The notes under the pieces: generated by a model
What the model saw: the letters and a program-made list of their open reading frames with translations, nothing else
What the model was told of the DNA's origin: nothing
Database searches by the model: none
Program-made: the position numbers and the translations under genes
Shown here: piece by piece, positions 44,003 through 52,035 of the stretch
Numbering within the stretch: the stretch's first letter is position 1
Layout: every line of letters begins with the position of its first letter
From: Nocardia tengchongensis
GTDB lineage: Bacteria > Actinomycetota > Actinomycetes > Mycobacteriales > Mycobacteriaceae
Assembly: GCF_018362975.1 (NCBI RefSeq)
Contig: NZ_CP074371.1
Span: 4,216,001 to 4,280,000 of the forward strand
Direction of reading: 5' to 3'
DNA length: 64,000 nt

Positions 44003-45213
44003 CGGCTCGAGCGGGGCGCCATCGCGAGCTCCCCACGGCGGGCAGCCCGCCGCCACCGCTGTCCGGAGTCGATGGCACGCCTGATCTTGCGCACACTGGG
44101 TACCTGCGTGAGCAGGTGCAGCTGATACCGCCACGGCATTTGCCGCCCGTGCCGGACCGACATCGCATAGGCGAACTGCACGGCGCCGCGATCGAGATAC
44201 CGGTCGGCGTGTTCGAACCAGACCATGCTGGTACGGGCGGCGGCCTGTATCGGGCGCAGTGCAGCGCGCCGCTGCGCATCGTAATTCTTCAGTGCGTCGG
44301 CGACCTCGGCATGCTCGTACAGGTTTTGTGCGAGCACGACAGCGTCGACGATTGCCAACCGGGTGCCTGAGCCGATGGTGAAGTGCGTCGTGTGCGCCGC
44401 ATCGCCGAGCAGCACCACGTTGTCGTGATACCAGGTCCTGTTGGTCACCTCGGGAAATCGGCTCCACCTTGCGAATTCGCCTCGTGTCTTGCTGATCAAC
44501 GAGTGACCGTCGAGAGGGCGGCCGAATATGTTCTCCAGAACCCGCACGTTCTCCAGGTTGTCCAGGGAATCGAATCCCAGTCCATGCCAAGTCCGCGGTT
44601 GGCATTCGACGATGCAGGTGCTGATTCTCCCGGCAATCGACGGGTAGGCGTGAAACCAGATCCAACCGGCCGAGGTGTGTTCGAAGGCGAAGGTGAATCG
44701 GGTGAAGACCTTGTCCGTGCCGAGCCAGATATATCGATTCTCGCCGAGTGTGACCGACGTGCCGAAACGATGATCACCCAGCTGTCGTATCCGGCTGTTC
44801 GCGCCGTCGGAGGCGACGATGAGATCGAAATCGTCGAAGCCGGACAGATCATCCACGTTTCGCCCGTGCTGGACATCGACGCCCAGGTCCCTCGCCCGTC
44901 GCGAAAGCACGTCGAGCAAGGCCGCGCGCCCCATGCTGAACCCGTAGCCCCCGAAATGCGCGGTCTCGTTGTCGCACACATGGATTGCCTGTTCACGCCA
45001 TACGACCGACCCGGCACGCACCGCCTGGGCGCTGTCGGGGTCATTCCGATACAGAATGTCGAGCAGGTCGTCCCAATACACGACGCCCCAGCCATAGGTG
45101 GATCCGGGAGGATCGCGGTCGATCACCGTGATGTCATGGGCCGGGTCGCGGCGCTTCATCGAAATAGCGAAGTACAACCCGGCCGGCCCGCCACCGACAC
45201 ACACGATCTTCAT
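43999..45213 (-). CDS. FAD-dependent aromatic monooxygenase (salicylyl-CoA hydroxylase-like)
   Basis: 404 residues. The FAD-binding GxGxxG equivalent is MKIVCVGGGPAGLYFAISMKRRDP, followed by TYGWGVVYWDDLL, the DG motif (VASDGANSRIR) and the second FAD motif VVLLGDAAHTTHFTIGSGTRLAIVDA. The N-terminal block and GWGVV are typical of salicylyl-CoA 5-hydroxylase and the first half of anthraniloyl-CoA monooxygenase. It probably hydroxylates an aromatic acid or its CoA thioester with NAD(P)H and O2. GGTGACGAG precedes the ATG. It is metabolic cargo in the element without pathway partners. Confidence 0.85.
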   Translation of the reverse strand: MKIVCVGGGPAGLYFAISMKRRDPAHDITVIDRDPPGSTYGWGVVYWDDLLDILYRNDPDSAQAVRAGSVVWREQAIHVCDNETAHFGGYGFSMGRAALLDVLSRRARDLGVDVQHGRNVDDLSGFDDFDLIVASDGANSRIRQLGDHRFGTSVTLGENRYIWLGTDKVFTRFTFAFEHTSAGWIWFHAYPSIAGRISTCIVECQPRTWHGLGFDSLDNLENVRVLENIFGRPLDGHSLISKTRGEFARWSRFPEVTNRTWYHDNVVLLGDAAHTTHFTIGSGTRLAIVDAVVLAQNLYEHAEVADALKNYDAQRRAALRPIQAAARTSMVWFEHADRYLDRGAVQFAYAMSVRHGRQMPWRYQLHLLTQVPSVRKIRRAIDSGQRWRRAARRGELAMAPRSSR

Positions 45214-45318
45214 CTCGTCACCGGCTCCAGCCGAGTTGGTCGAACCTGGCTTCACATGGGTGGTACTCGATGCGACCGAGCCCGGCACGCTGTGCGTGTC
45301 CGGGCTCGATCACCAGCG

Positions 45319-45754
45319 CTAGGAGCTGCCCCAGCCACCGGGTAGCCACCAGCCGGGATTCCATCCCCAGCCGTTGCCGCCACCCCAACCCCCGCCGTTG
45401 CCACCCCAACCCCAGCCGCCATCGCCCCAGCCGGGGCCGTTTCCCCAGCCGTGGCCATCGCCCCAGCCGTGGCCATCGCCCCAGCCGTGGCCATCGCCCC
45501 AGCCGGGGCCGTTTCCCCAGCCGTGGCCGCCGCCCCAGCCGGGGCCGTTTCCCCAGCCGTGGCCGCCGCCCCAGCCATGGCCGCCGCCCCAACCAGGGCT
45601 GTCGACTTGCTGGGTTACAGACGTTGGCGTGGTTGCTTGCGCGGTAGGCGCTTTTGCCGCGGCTGCGGCGACCGGAATCGCGGCGAGTGCGGCTTATACC
45701 GGCGGCAGCCGCCAGCCGGGTGAACCTTGTGCGTGAACTCTTTCTCTCGGTCAT
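45319..45754 (-). pseudogene. Secreted Trp/Gly-rich repeat protein, frameshift in the signal peptide
   Basis: From ATG 45754 the frame encodes a basic N-region MTERKSSRTRFTRLAAAAGI, then shifts. The next frame reads AALAAIPVAAAAAKAPTAQATT, completing a signal peptide, then QVDSPGWGGGHGWGGG and about ten units of the form GWGDGH or GWGNGP, ending GWWLPGGWGSS. An extra T (A on the coding strand) near 45694 would explain the shift. In DNA this is an 18-base tandem repeat, so copy number may vary. Role unknown. Confidence 0.65.
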
Positions 45755-45945
45755 GATAGGGCTCCAGAAATGCTGTCCCGACCTGCTGGAAGTCTACGCG
45801 GTTTCGCCGAACTCCAGAAGACATAGCATTGGCCCATATATAATGCCCGCCGCGTCCCGATGGCCGCCGGCTCAGCTGCTACAGCAGCCGCCCCCACAGC
45901 AGCCGCCACCGCTCGATCGAGGACTTCCGCGACCGTCCCGACACC

Positions 45946-46098
45946 ATGGACCGGTTCCTCGACAACGTCGAGCGCAACCGGGCTCAGGGCTGGGACGGCG
46001 GACTCGACGAGGTCCAGCGCCGCAGCCTGCACCAGGCCAAGGCCCTGACCGAACCGCATCGGGTCCGCTCCCGCACCCAGGTGCAGCGGGAGCGCTGA
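45946..46098 (+). CDS. Short frame ahead of the primase gene, probably a truncated gene end
   Basis: 50 residues from ATG 45946: MDRFLDNVERNRAQGWDGGL, DEVQRRSLHQAKALTEPHR. It has good codon bias and ends 5 bases before the primase start, but open frame continues upstream to a stop near 45838 without a start or ribosome site. It may be the 3' remnant of a larger gene lost when cargo entered. Confidence 0.45.
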   Translation: MDRFLDNVERNRAQGWDGGLDEVQRRSLHQAKALTEPHRVRSRTQVQRER

Positions 46099-46103
46099 TC
46101 GGT

Positions 46104-47111
46104 ATGAATCACGATCCGGCTCAGGGGCGTTCGTGGCAGCTGATCACCGCTGCCTTGACCGCCACGATGGGGCCGGGCCGGGACCGGGCACGGTGGACAG
46201 TGTTCCTGTGCCCGGTCCACGAGGCCGACGGCCAGCACCACACACCTTCTCTCGGGGTCCGCTACGACCCCGCCCAGGGCAAAACCATCGTCCGTTGCTT
46301 CGCCCACTGCGACGACAAGGACGTTCTCGACAAGGTTGGGCTCCGCGTGCGCGACATGTGGGACCGACTGCCCGATCGCAACCCGAACCAGCCCTACCAG
46401 CGCGGGCAACGCCGCCCGCCGTCCCGAGCTCAGCAGAACCAGCAGCAGCGAGTGTCGTTGGTGGACAAGGCTATCGAATACGCACGGCTACCGATCCCGT
46501 CCAAACCTGATCTCGGCGACGCGATCGGACCGACGGAGAACGTGTGCGGCTACCTCTACCGCCGCGCCGACGGCGGTGAGGAAGGCGTGGTCGTGCGGCA
46601 CAAAACCCCGCACGAGCACGGCGAGAAGAAGTCCTTTACCCAGGCGCACTGGACCGGGACCAGCTGGGATCCCACAGGTTTCGCGCCGATCCCCTACCGG
46701 CTGCCTGAGCTGCTCGACGGCGTGCAGACCGGCCGCGAGATCTACGTGGTCGAGGGCGAGAAGGACGTCGGCCGCGCGATGGACGCCGGCCAGGTCGCCA
46801 CCTGCAACGCCATGGGCGCCGGCAGTTGGACACCCGAGCACGCGAAATGGCTGCACGGGGCGGGGCGGGTAATCGTGGTCGCGGACCGCGACCGCCCCGG
46901 CTATCACCACGCCGCCAAGGTCGCCGAAACCCTGCACGGCCACGTCGGTGAAGTTCGTGTGCTCCAGGCCGCCGCAGGCAAGGACCTGTCCGACCACCTC
47001 GACGCCGGCCACGGCTTCGAGGACTTGGAGATGGTGCCTTACCTCGACCGCCACTACCGGCAGCCCAGGTCGGGCCCACAACAGCAGCGGCAGGTCACCC
47101 GCAGCCGCTGA
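46104..47111 (+). CDS. Toprim-domain primase-like replication protein
   Basis: 335 residues. A zinc-finger-like N terminus (CPVHEADGQHHTPSLGVRYD and RCFAHCDDKDVLDKVGL) resembles the CHC2 finger of DnaG-type primases. A Gln/Arg-rich linker (about 92-115) precedes a Toprim domain with EIYVVEGEKDVGRAMDAG (catalytic Glu) and VIVVADRDRPGYHHAAKVA (DxD). The polymerase core between is short, so it may act with a helicase partner. It is the replication gene of the element and starts the rightward operon. Confidence 0.8.
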   Translation: MNHDPAQGRSWQLITAALTATMGPGRDRARWTVFLCPVHEADGQHHTPSLGVRYDPAQGKTIVRCFAHCDDKDVLDKVGLRVRDMWDRLPDRNPNQPYQRGQRRPPSRAQQNQQQRVSLVDKAIEYARLPIPSKPDLGDAIGPTENVCGYLYRRADGGEEGVVVRHKTPHEHGEKKSFTQAHWTGTSWDPTGFAPIPYRLPELLDGVQTGREIYVVEGEKDVGRAMDAGQVATCNAMGAGSWTPEHAKWLHGAGRVIVVADRDRPGYHHAAKVAETLHGHVGEVRVLQAAAGKDLSDHLDAGHGFEDLEMVPYLDRHYRQPRSGPQQQRQVTRSR

Positions 47112-47152
47112 CCTACACCTATCCCTGATTGATCACAAAGGAGAAAACCATC

Positions 47153-47569
47153 ATGACCAGCACCAACTTCGGCCAGCGATTCACCGCCGCCGCCGCGAAG
47201 ATCCCCTCGGCGTTCGGCAAGAACAGCACGCCCGGCACCACCGTCTACGGGCGTATCACCAAGATCGGCGAACAGCCGAAGCTGAAGTACGGTGGCGCCC
47301 CGGGCGAGGTCGACACCGACGACCACGGCAACGTCATCCAGCAGTTGTTCATCACCATCGAGACCCCTAACGGGCCGCGCAATCTGTATCCGACCAGCCG
47401 CATGGAGCAGGCGATCGGGCAGGCGATGAACGCCTCGGGCGCAACCAGTTTCGACGTCGGCTCCACCTTGTCGGTCACCTACACCGGACCCGACCCCGAC
47501 AACGACAAGGCCCGCCTCTACACCGCCGTCTACACCTCCGCGGTCGGTGCGAACGGCGGTGGTCGGTGA
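47153..47569 (+). CDS. Small conserved element protein, possible single-strand DNA-binding role
   Basis: 138 residues, predicted beta-rich (TTVYGRITKIGEQPKLKYGG, NVIQQLFITIETPNGPRNLYPTSRMEQAIGQAM, STLSVTYTGPDP), compatible with an OB-like barrel. AAGGAGAA precedes the ATG. It lies between the primase and the SpdB-like gene, where accessory replication proteins sit. No definite family recognised. Confidence 0.65.
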   Translation: MTSTNFGQRFTAAAAKIPSAFGKNSTPGTTVYGRITKIGEQPKLKYGGAPGEVDTDDHGNVIQQLFITIETPNGPRNLYPTSRMEQAIGQAMNASGATSFDVGSTLSVTYTGPDPDNDKARLYTAVYTSAVGANGGGR

Positions 47570-47642
47570 CCGGCAACGACGCCGGTTCGATCGTGGGGCG
47601 CACCAATGACGTTGCGCCCCACGGCGCACCCCGCGTCGACAC

Positions 47643-48643
47643 TGTCGCATCGCCAGTAACCAGCCAGCACGAACGCGACACGACGCCATCCGAGCCCTGC
47701 CCAGGCAAGGATGACGTGCCCTCGACCCTCCGTGAGGAGGCGATCATGACCACCGCCCGCGACAGGCGCGACAACATGTCGCAGCAGCCGCGCGACACCC
47801 GTCGCACACGCGACACCGATGCGACAGACCGCGGCGGCAGGGTCGTCGCATGGGCCGGATTCATATTCGGATCGGTGCTATCGATCGTGATGAACTGGCT
47901 GCACACGTGGTTGCCCGCCGCATCGAAACCACACGGCTGGTCGCCGGGAGTATGGCCGCAAATCGGTTCCGCCGTATGGCCTGTCACGCTGTTGCTGGCC
48001 GTCGAAGTTCTCTCGCGAGTCCGATGGCGACCCGGTTTGGCGTGGGCACTGGCCCGCTACGGCGGTGTCGGCACCGTCGCGGCCGGCTCGGCGCTCATCT
48101 CCTACGGCCACGTCCACGACGTCCTGCAAAGCTGGGAGTACGGCACCGTCGGCTCCGCCGTCGGCCCTCTGGTGCTGGACGGGCTGATGGTGGCCTGCGG
48201 TTTTGCCCTGCTCTCCGAATCCAGTTCCCCCGCCGCCGGCAGGGGTACCGCACTCACTCCTCCGATTGTGCTCGATATTCCCACGCACACCGCGCGGGGC
48301 AGAGCTCCGGCTGCGGAGGTCGGTGAACCGTCCGCCGCATCCGTCAACGCGGTCAGCCGCCAAGACAGCCCTGAAGCGTTAGCTGGGGATGTCCTCGGGG
48401 TGGAATTGCGTACGCGACACCAGGATGCGACGCCGCGACAGCCCGCCGCGACGGGCGCGACACCAGGCGACAGTCCTGCGACAGCCCGCGACAGTGACGA
48501 TCCGATCACGCGCGATGAGCGCATCCTGGCGCTGCATGCCGCGGGTCGTTCCACGCGCGAGATCGCAGACGAAATCGGTGTCCATCACTCCACCGTCGCG
48601 CGAGTTGTCGCACGCTACGGCAGCAGCGACACCACCTGCGACA
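47643..48643. repeat. Dense cluster of the hexamer GCGACA (17 copies)
   Basis: GCGACA or its complement TGTCGC begins at 47643, 47675, 47759, 47768, 47777, 47792, 47810, 47821, 48414, 48435, 48457, 48467, 48478, 48488, 48606, 48626 and 48638, in two main groups separated by about 590 bases. Three copies are inverted, one making GCGACAACATGTCGC. Within the gene the hexamers fall in different reading frames (Arg-Asp, Ala-Thr, Gly-Asp, Cys-Asp), so the DNA rather than the protein repeats. Possible iterons or transfer-protein recognition repeats. Confidence 0.7.
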
Positions 48644-48702
48644 CCCTGGCGGGATTGCGACTTATCCAAACTCCTGCAAACGGTGAGGAAACCGCGTCAT
48701 GA
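47746..48702 (+). CDS. SpdB/DUF2637-like membrane protein with C-terminal HTH
   Basis: 318 residues. A charged N terminus rich in Arg/Asp/Thr, then four membrane helices (about 30-155, VVAWAGFIFGSVLSIVMNWLH, LVLDGLMVACGFALLSE) as in DUF2637/SpdB plasmid-spread proteins. A disordered linker leads to a C-terminal helix-turn-helix (RDERILALHAAGRSTREIADEIGVHHSTVARVV). Such proteins help spread or regulate AICEs and plasmids in Streptomyces. GAGGAGG precedes ATG 47746. Its DNA carries most of the GCGACA repeats. Confidence 0.8.
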   Translation: MTTARDRRDNMSQQPRDTRRTRDTDATDRGGRVVAWAGFIFGSVLSIVMNWLHTWLPAASKPHGWSPGVWPQIGSAVWPVTLLLAVEVLSRVRWRPGLAWALARYGGVGTVAAGSALISYGHVHDVLQSWEYGTVGSAVGPLVLDGLMVACGFALLSESSSPAAGRGTALTPPIVLDIPTHTARGRAPAAEVGEPSAASVNAVSRQDSPEALAGDVLGVELRTRHQDATPRQPAATGATPGDSPATARDSDDPITRDERILALHAAGRSTREIADEIGVHHSTVARVVARYGSSDTTCDTLAGLRLIQTPANGEETAS

Positions 48703-49493
48703 CCGGTATCGAGTGGACCGAGGTGACCTGGAACCCGGTCACCGGCTGCGACCGCGTCAGCAGCGGCTGCACCAACTGCTACGCACTGTCGATGGCCAAG
48801 CGGCTCAAGGCGATGGGTGCGCCGAAATATCAGATCGACGGCGACCCTCGCACCTCCGGGCCCGGGTTCGCGATCACGATTCATCCTGCGGCACTGGACA
48901 TCCCCCGACGCTGGCGCTCACCGAAGGTGGTGTTCGTCAACTCGATGTCGGACCTGTTCCATGCCCGAGTCCCCGAAGCCTTCATCCGCGACGTCTTCGA
49001 GGTGATCACTGCGACACCACAACACACCTACCAGGTACTGACGAAACGGTCCCTACGAGCCCGACGCTTGGCAGAGCGGCTGGCCTGGCCACCCAACCTA
49101 TGGATGGGTGTCTCGGTAGAGGATCAAGACACACTCATCCGCGCCGAGCATCTGCTCGAAATACCTGCAGCTGTGCGATTTCTGTCCTGCGAGCCACTTT
49201 TGGGACCCGTCGACCTCACCGCGGTATTGCGCGGCCGATCCAGCGGAATCGGGTGGGTGATCGTCGGCGGTGAGTCCGGCCTTGGTGCCCGTCCGGTCTC
49301 TCCGGAATGGGTGCGAGCACTACGAGATCATTGCGTCACCGCCGGCGTGCCGTTCTTCTTCAAACAATGGGGCGGCCGCACCCCCAAACAGAACGGCCGC
49401 ACCCTCGACGGCATGGTCTGGGATCAGTTCCCTGTCAATCCGTCTGCGACCCAACTGAGCGATACCCGAAAAGAGATGGGAAGAGAGTCATGA
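48699..49493 (+). CDS. DUF5131 (phage Gp37/Gp68) radical-SAM-like protein
   Basis: 264 residues. EWTEVTWNPVTGCDRVSSGCTNCYA carries three Cys in the pattern expected for an Fe-S cluster; VFVNSMSDLFHARVP, VLTKRSLRARRL, VGVSVEDQ, LSCEPLLGP and VIVGGESG are family hallmarks. Members occur in phages and mobile elements, sometimes with TcmP, and may modify nucleic acids; activity unproven. The ATG overlaps the previous stop (ATGA) and its own stop overlaps the excisionase start. Confidence 0.9.
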   Translation: MTGIEWTEVTWNPVTGCDRVSSGCTNCYALSMAKRLKAMGAPKYQIDGDPRTSGPGFAITIHPAALDIPRRWRSPKVVFVNSMSDLFHARVPEAFIRDVFEVITATPQHTYQVLTKRSLRARRLAERLAWPPNLWMGVSVEDQDTLIRAEHLLEIPAAVRFLSCEPLLGPVDLTAVLRGRSSGIGWVIVGGESGLGARPVSPEWVRALRDHCVTAGVPFFFKQWGGRTPKQNGRTLDGMVWDQFPVNPSATQLSDTRKEMGRES

Positions 49494-49717
49494 AAGCCGA
49501 GATGCGGATGCCGGATTTGGAGGCATCGAAGTGGTACACCACCGAAGAGGTTGCCATTGTCTTGAAGGTCGACCCCTCCAGCCTGCGGCGGTGGCGCACG
49601 GCTGAACCGCCGCAAGGTCCACCCTTCGTGCCAATTTCCGAGCGCGTAATCCGCTACAGCGGCAGCGACGTACTTTCCTACCTAGTGAATCGGCGCGTCG
49701 ACCCGACCGCGGCGTGA
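49490..49717 (+). CDS. xis: Excisionase (MerR-like helix-turn-helix)
   Basis: 75 residues: YTTEEVAIVLKVDPSSLRRWRTAEPPQGPPFVPISERVIRYSGSDVLSYL is a winged-helix HTH_17 domain of excisionases. GGGAAGAGAG precedes the ATG, which overlaps the DUF5131 stop. It is placed directly upstream of the integrase with overlap, the standard AICE order. Confidence 0.88.
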   Translation: MKAEMRMPDLEASKWYTTEEVAIVLKVDPSSLRRWRTAEPPQGPPFVPISERVIRYSGSDVLSYLVNRRVDPTAA

Positions 49718-51047
49718 TGAATACACCCATCGATATCGTGCCGCTCGGCGTACCCATCACCGGGTACGTCGAGCAGCGCGGGAAGGCTGGCCGGTGTCGG
49801 GCGCGGGTGCGCTGGACCGATCCTGCGACCAAATCGCGCGCGTCCAAGTCCGAATCGTTCGATACGGCGGGGGAGGCCGAGAGCTGGATCGAGCGGGTCC
49901 AGCAGGCGGCGGCTCGTGGCGTGGACCCGTGTATGGCAACGGCGACGCTGGCCCAATACGGCGATCTTCACTGGGAAACCGCGATGCGCGGCCTTGAGCC
50001 CAAGACCCTCGATCCGTACCGCGCCGGCTGGAGCCTGCGAATCGTGCCGACCTTGGGCCATATCCCGGTCACGATGATCACGAACGGCCTGGCTGACCGG
50101 GCAGTGACCCTCTGGATCACCAACGGCAGCGGCCGGTCCACCATCAAGAACACCCTCGCGGCTTTGGGACGCGTGCTCGACCAGGCGGTGCGCGACGAGG
50201 TAGTCGACCGAAACCGCGTCGATGTGACCGGTTGGCAGGCACAGCTCGACAAGCACGAGGACGAACTCGACAACCCGCGAGCGCTCGCGCTACCGGACTG
50301 GGATGCGCTCGAAACCCTCGCCGCAGCTTTGGTCGCCGCGTCGGCCGGACACTATCGAGGGTGGGGCGATGCCGTGATGTTCGAGGCGTGCACCGCGACC
50401 CGCATCGGCGAGGTTTCCGGTTGCCGGGTCCGCGACATCGACACCGCCGAGTGGATGTGGACCTTGCGCCGCCAGACAACCCCGGGGCCGGCGGTCTCAA
50501 AGACAAAGGTACGAAAGCGAAGAGGGCGCGACGCATCCCGATCATCGGCCATATTCGGCCACTGGTGCTGACCCACATCAACGACGCCCGTGACCGAGTC
50601 GGCCGAACCCACCCGGAGGCCAGCGAACGCGAGTTGCATGAGGCACTCATGGACGCACGGCTGTTCGTCGGTCCACGCGGCGGCCGGATCGCTACCGGCG
50701 TTCTGCGGGATGCGACGCACTGGGATGATGTGGTGGCGCAGTTGGGATTCGAGCATCTGCGCCGGCACGACCTGCGGCACACCGGGCTCACCTGGTTCGC
50801 CGACGCGGGCGTGCCGTTGCATCGGCTGCAGCAGATCGCCGGCCACACCGACCCGCGGATCACCCAGCGTTACCTGCACCCGGACGTCAAGGCCCTGCAG
50901 GACGACGGAGAGTTGCTCGCCCGCTTCCTCACGCTGCCGAACGCAGGCCCACAGATACCCGAGCTACTGGCCCGCATGGGACCCGACTATCCGCGAGCCA
51001 ACCCGAGTGGCCCCAGATTGGCCCCAAATCTATGGGTCGTCGAATAA
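49714..51047 (+). pseudogene. int: Tyrosine integrase with a single-base frameshift
   Basis: About 445 residues across two frames. The N-terminal part has an AP2-like arm-binding region and a SAM-like core-binding domain (LDPYRAGWSLRIVPTLGHIPV). The catalytic domain begins with the first Arg (CTATRIGEVSG) and, after the shift, has HDLRHTGL (His-x-x-Arg), GHTDPR and the Tyr in TQRYLHP. The frames rejoin if one G is restored at 50490-50491, giving PGPGGLKDKGTKAKRAR. With the base restored all catalytic residues are present. Start: GTG 49714 or ATG 49717. Confidence 0.88.
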
Positions 51048-51048
51048 C

Positions 51049-51086
51049 AGAAAATCCCTTCCGACCGAGGTCGGAAGGGATTTTCT
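51049..51086. terminator. Terminator hairpin between int and the tRNA
   Basis: 17-base stem AGAAAATCCCTTCCGAC / GTCGGAAGGGATTTTCT with loop CGAG, directly after the integrase stop. Its partner beside the left att site differs at a few paired positions, evidence for pairing being maintained. Confidence 0.88.
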
Positions 51087-51089
51087 TAC

Positions 51090-51164
<75 letters not shown>

Positions 51165-51286
51165 TGGCATTCGCTCTCGCTCGTGCTCGACGAGATTACC
51201 TCACTACCCCCCTCAACATCCAAATCGGCTGGTTATCGGCGTGTGGAGGGGGTTGCCGGGGTGGAGCGGGCGGGGGTGGGGAGGGG

Positions 51287-51964
51287 TCAGGGTTGTTCTG
51301 GCGCAGTCGAATCCGTGGGGGTGCGGATGAAGGGGGCGGCTAGGTCGGGGGAGAGGGGGGCGGGGGTGGTGGACTCGCGGCGGGCGAGGGCTTCGGCGGC
51401 TTCGGGTTCGTTGTTGGTGGTGAGGCGGTGGACTGCGCGTTCGAGGATGGGGAGGACTTCGGAGACCTGGAGGGTGCCGTCGGCGCATTGGCCTAGGAGG
51501 GAGAAGGTCATGTTCGCGAGGATGACGGCGATGTCTGCGAGGTAGCGGGGGTTGGCGCCGGAGAGGACGGCGGCGGCGATGGGGAAGACGGCGTCGAGGC
51601 CGTGGTTGTCGAGGCGGTGGCGGGCGGGGCCGGTGCGGGCCCGGTGGTAGGCCTCGAGCATGGTGGGGTGGCGTTCCCACGGGTCGAAGACGTGGCGCAT
51701 GACGCGCAGCAGGCCGTCGCGGAGGGGTTCGCCGGGGGGTGGGGTTTCCATCGGGAGGTAGGTGTTGTCTTCCATCCAGGCTTCGATGGCGGAAACCAGC
51801 AGGTCATCGCGGGTGGGGAAGAACTTGTAGATGGTGGTGAGGGAGACGCGGGCGCGGCGGGCTACCTCGCGGAGCTGGACGGCGTCGGGGCCCTCGGATT
51901 CGAGCAGGGCGGTCACTTCGAGCAGGATTCGTGCCCGGATTGCCTCTTCCGTCTCCTTGGCCAT
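51287..51964 (-). CDS. TetR-family regulator divergent from a lipase
   Basis: 225 residues. HTH at about 28-65 (DAVQLREVARRARVSLTTIYKFFPTRDDLLVSAIEAWME), then a helical ligand domain. The start is 9 bases from a double palindrome shared with the divergent lipase-cholesterol oxidase genes. The DNA-binding region resembles the KstR-like group that controls sterol and lipid genes, which fits the neighbours (inference). Confidence 0.9.
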   Translation of the reverse strand: MAKETEEAIRARILLEVTALLESEGPDAVQLREVARRARVSLTTIYKFFPTRDDLLVSAIEAWMEDNTYLPMETPPPGEPLRDGLLRVMRHVFDPWERHPTMLEAYHRARTGPARHRLDNHGLDAVFPIAAAVLSGANPRYLADIAVILANMTFSLLGQCADGTLQVSEVLPILERAVHRLTTNNEPEAAEALARRESTTPAPLSPDLAAPFIRTPTDSTAPEQP

Positions 51965-51972
51965 GCCGCTAC

Positions 51973-52005
51973 AGTAACGCCGTTACTCGAGTAACCCGGT
52001 TACTC
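51973..52005. promoter_or_regulatory. Tandem palindromes, candidate TetR operators
   Basis: AGTAACGCCGTTACT (51973-51987) and GAGTAACCCGGTTACTC (51989-52005) are each perfect palindromes around a central base, with centres 17 bases apart. They lie between the divergent TetR and lipase genes. Confidence 0.8.
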
Positions 52006-52035
52006 GGAGGGTGAAGTCCGTGGAGAAAGAGCACT

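Noticed and set aside
45374..45736. Plus-strand Pro/Trp-rich frame
   Set aside because: It is the reverse complement of the tandem Gly/Trp repeats; it has no signal peptide or ribosome site, whereas the minus strand gives a signal peptide and a natural stop.
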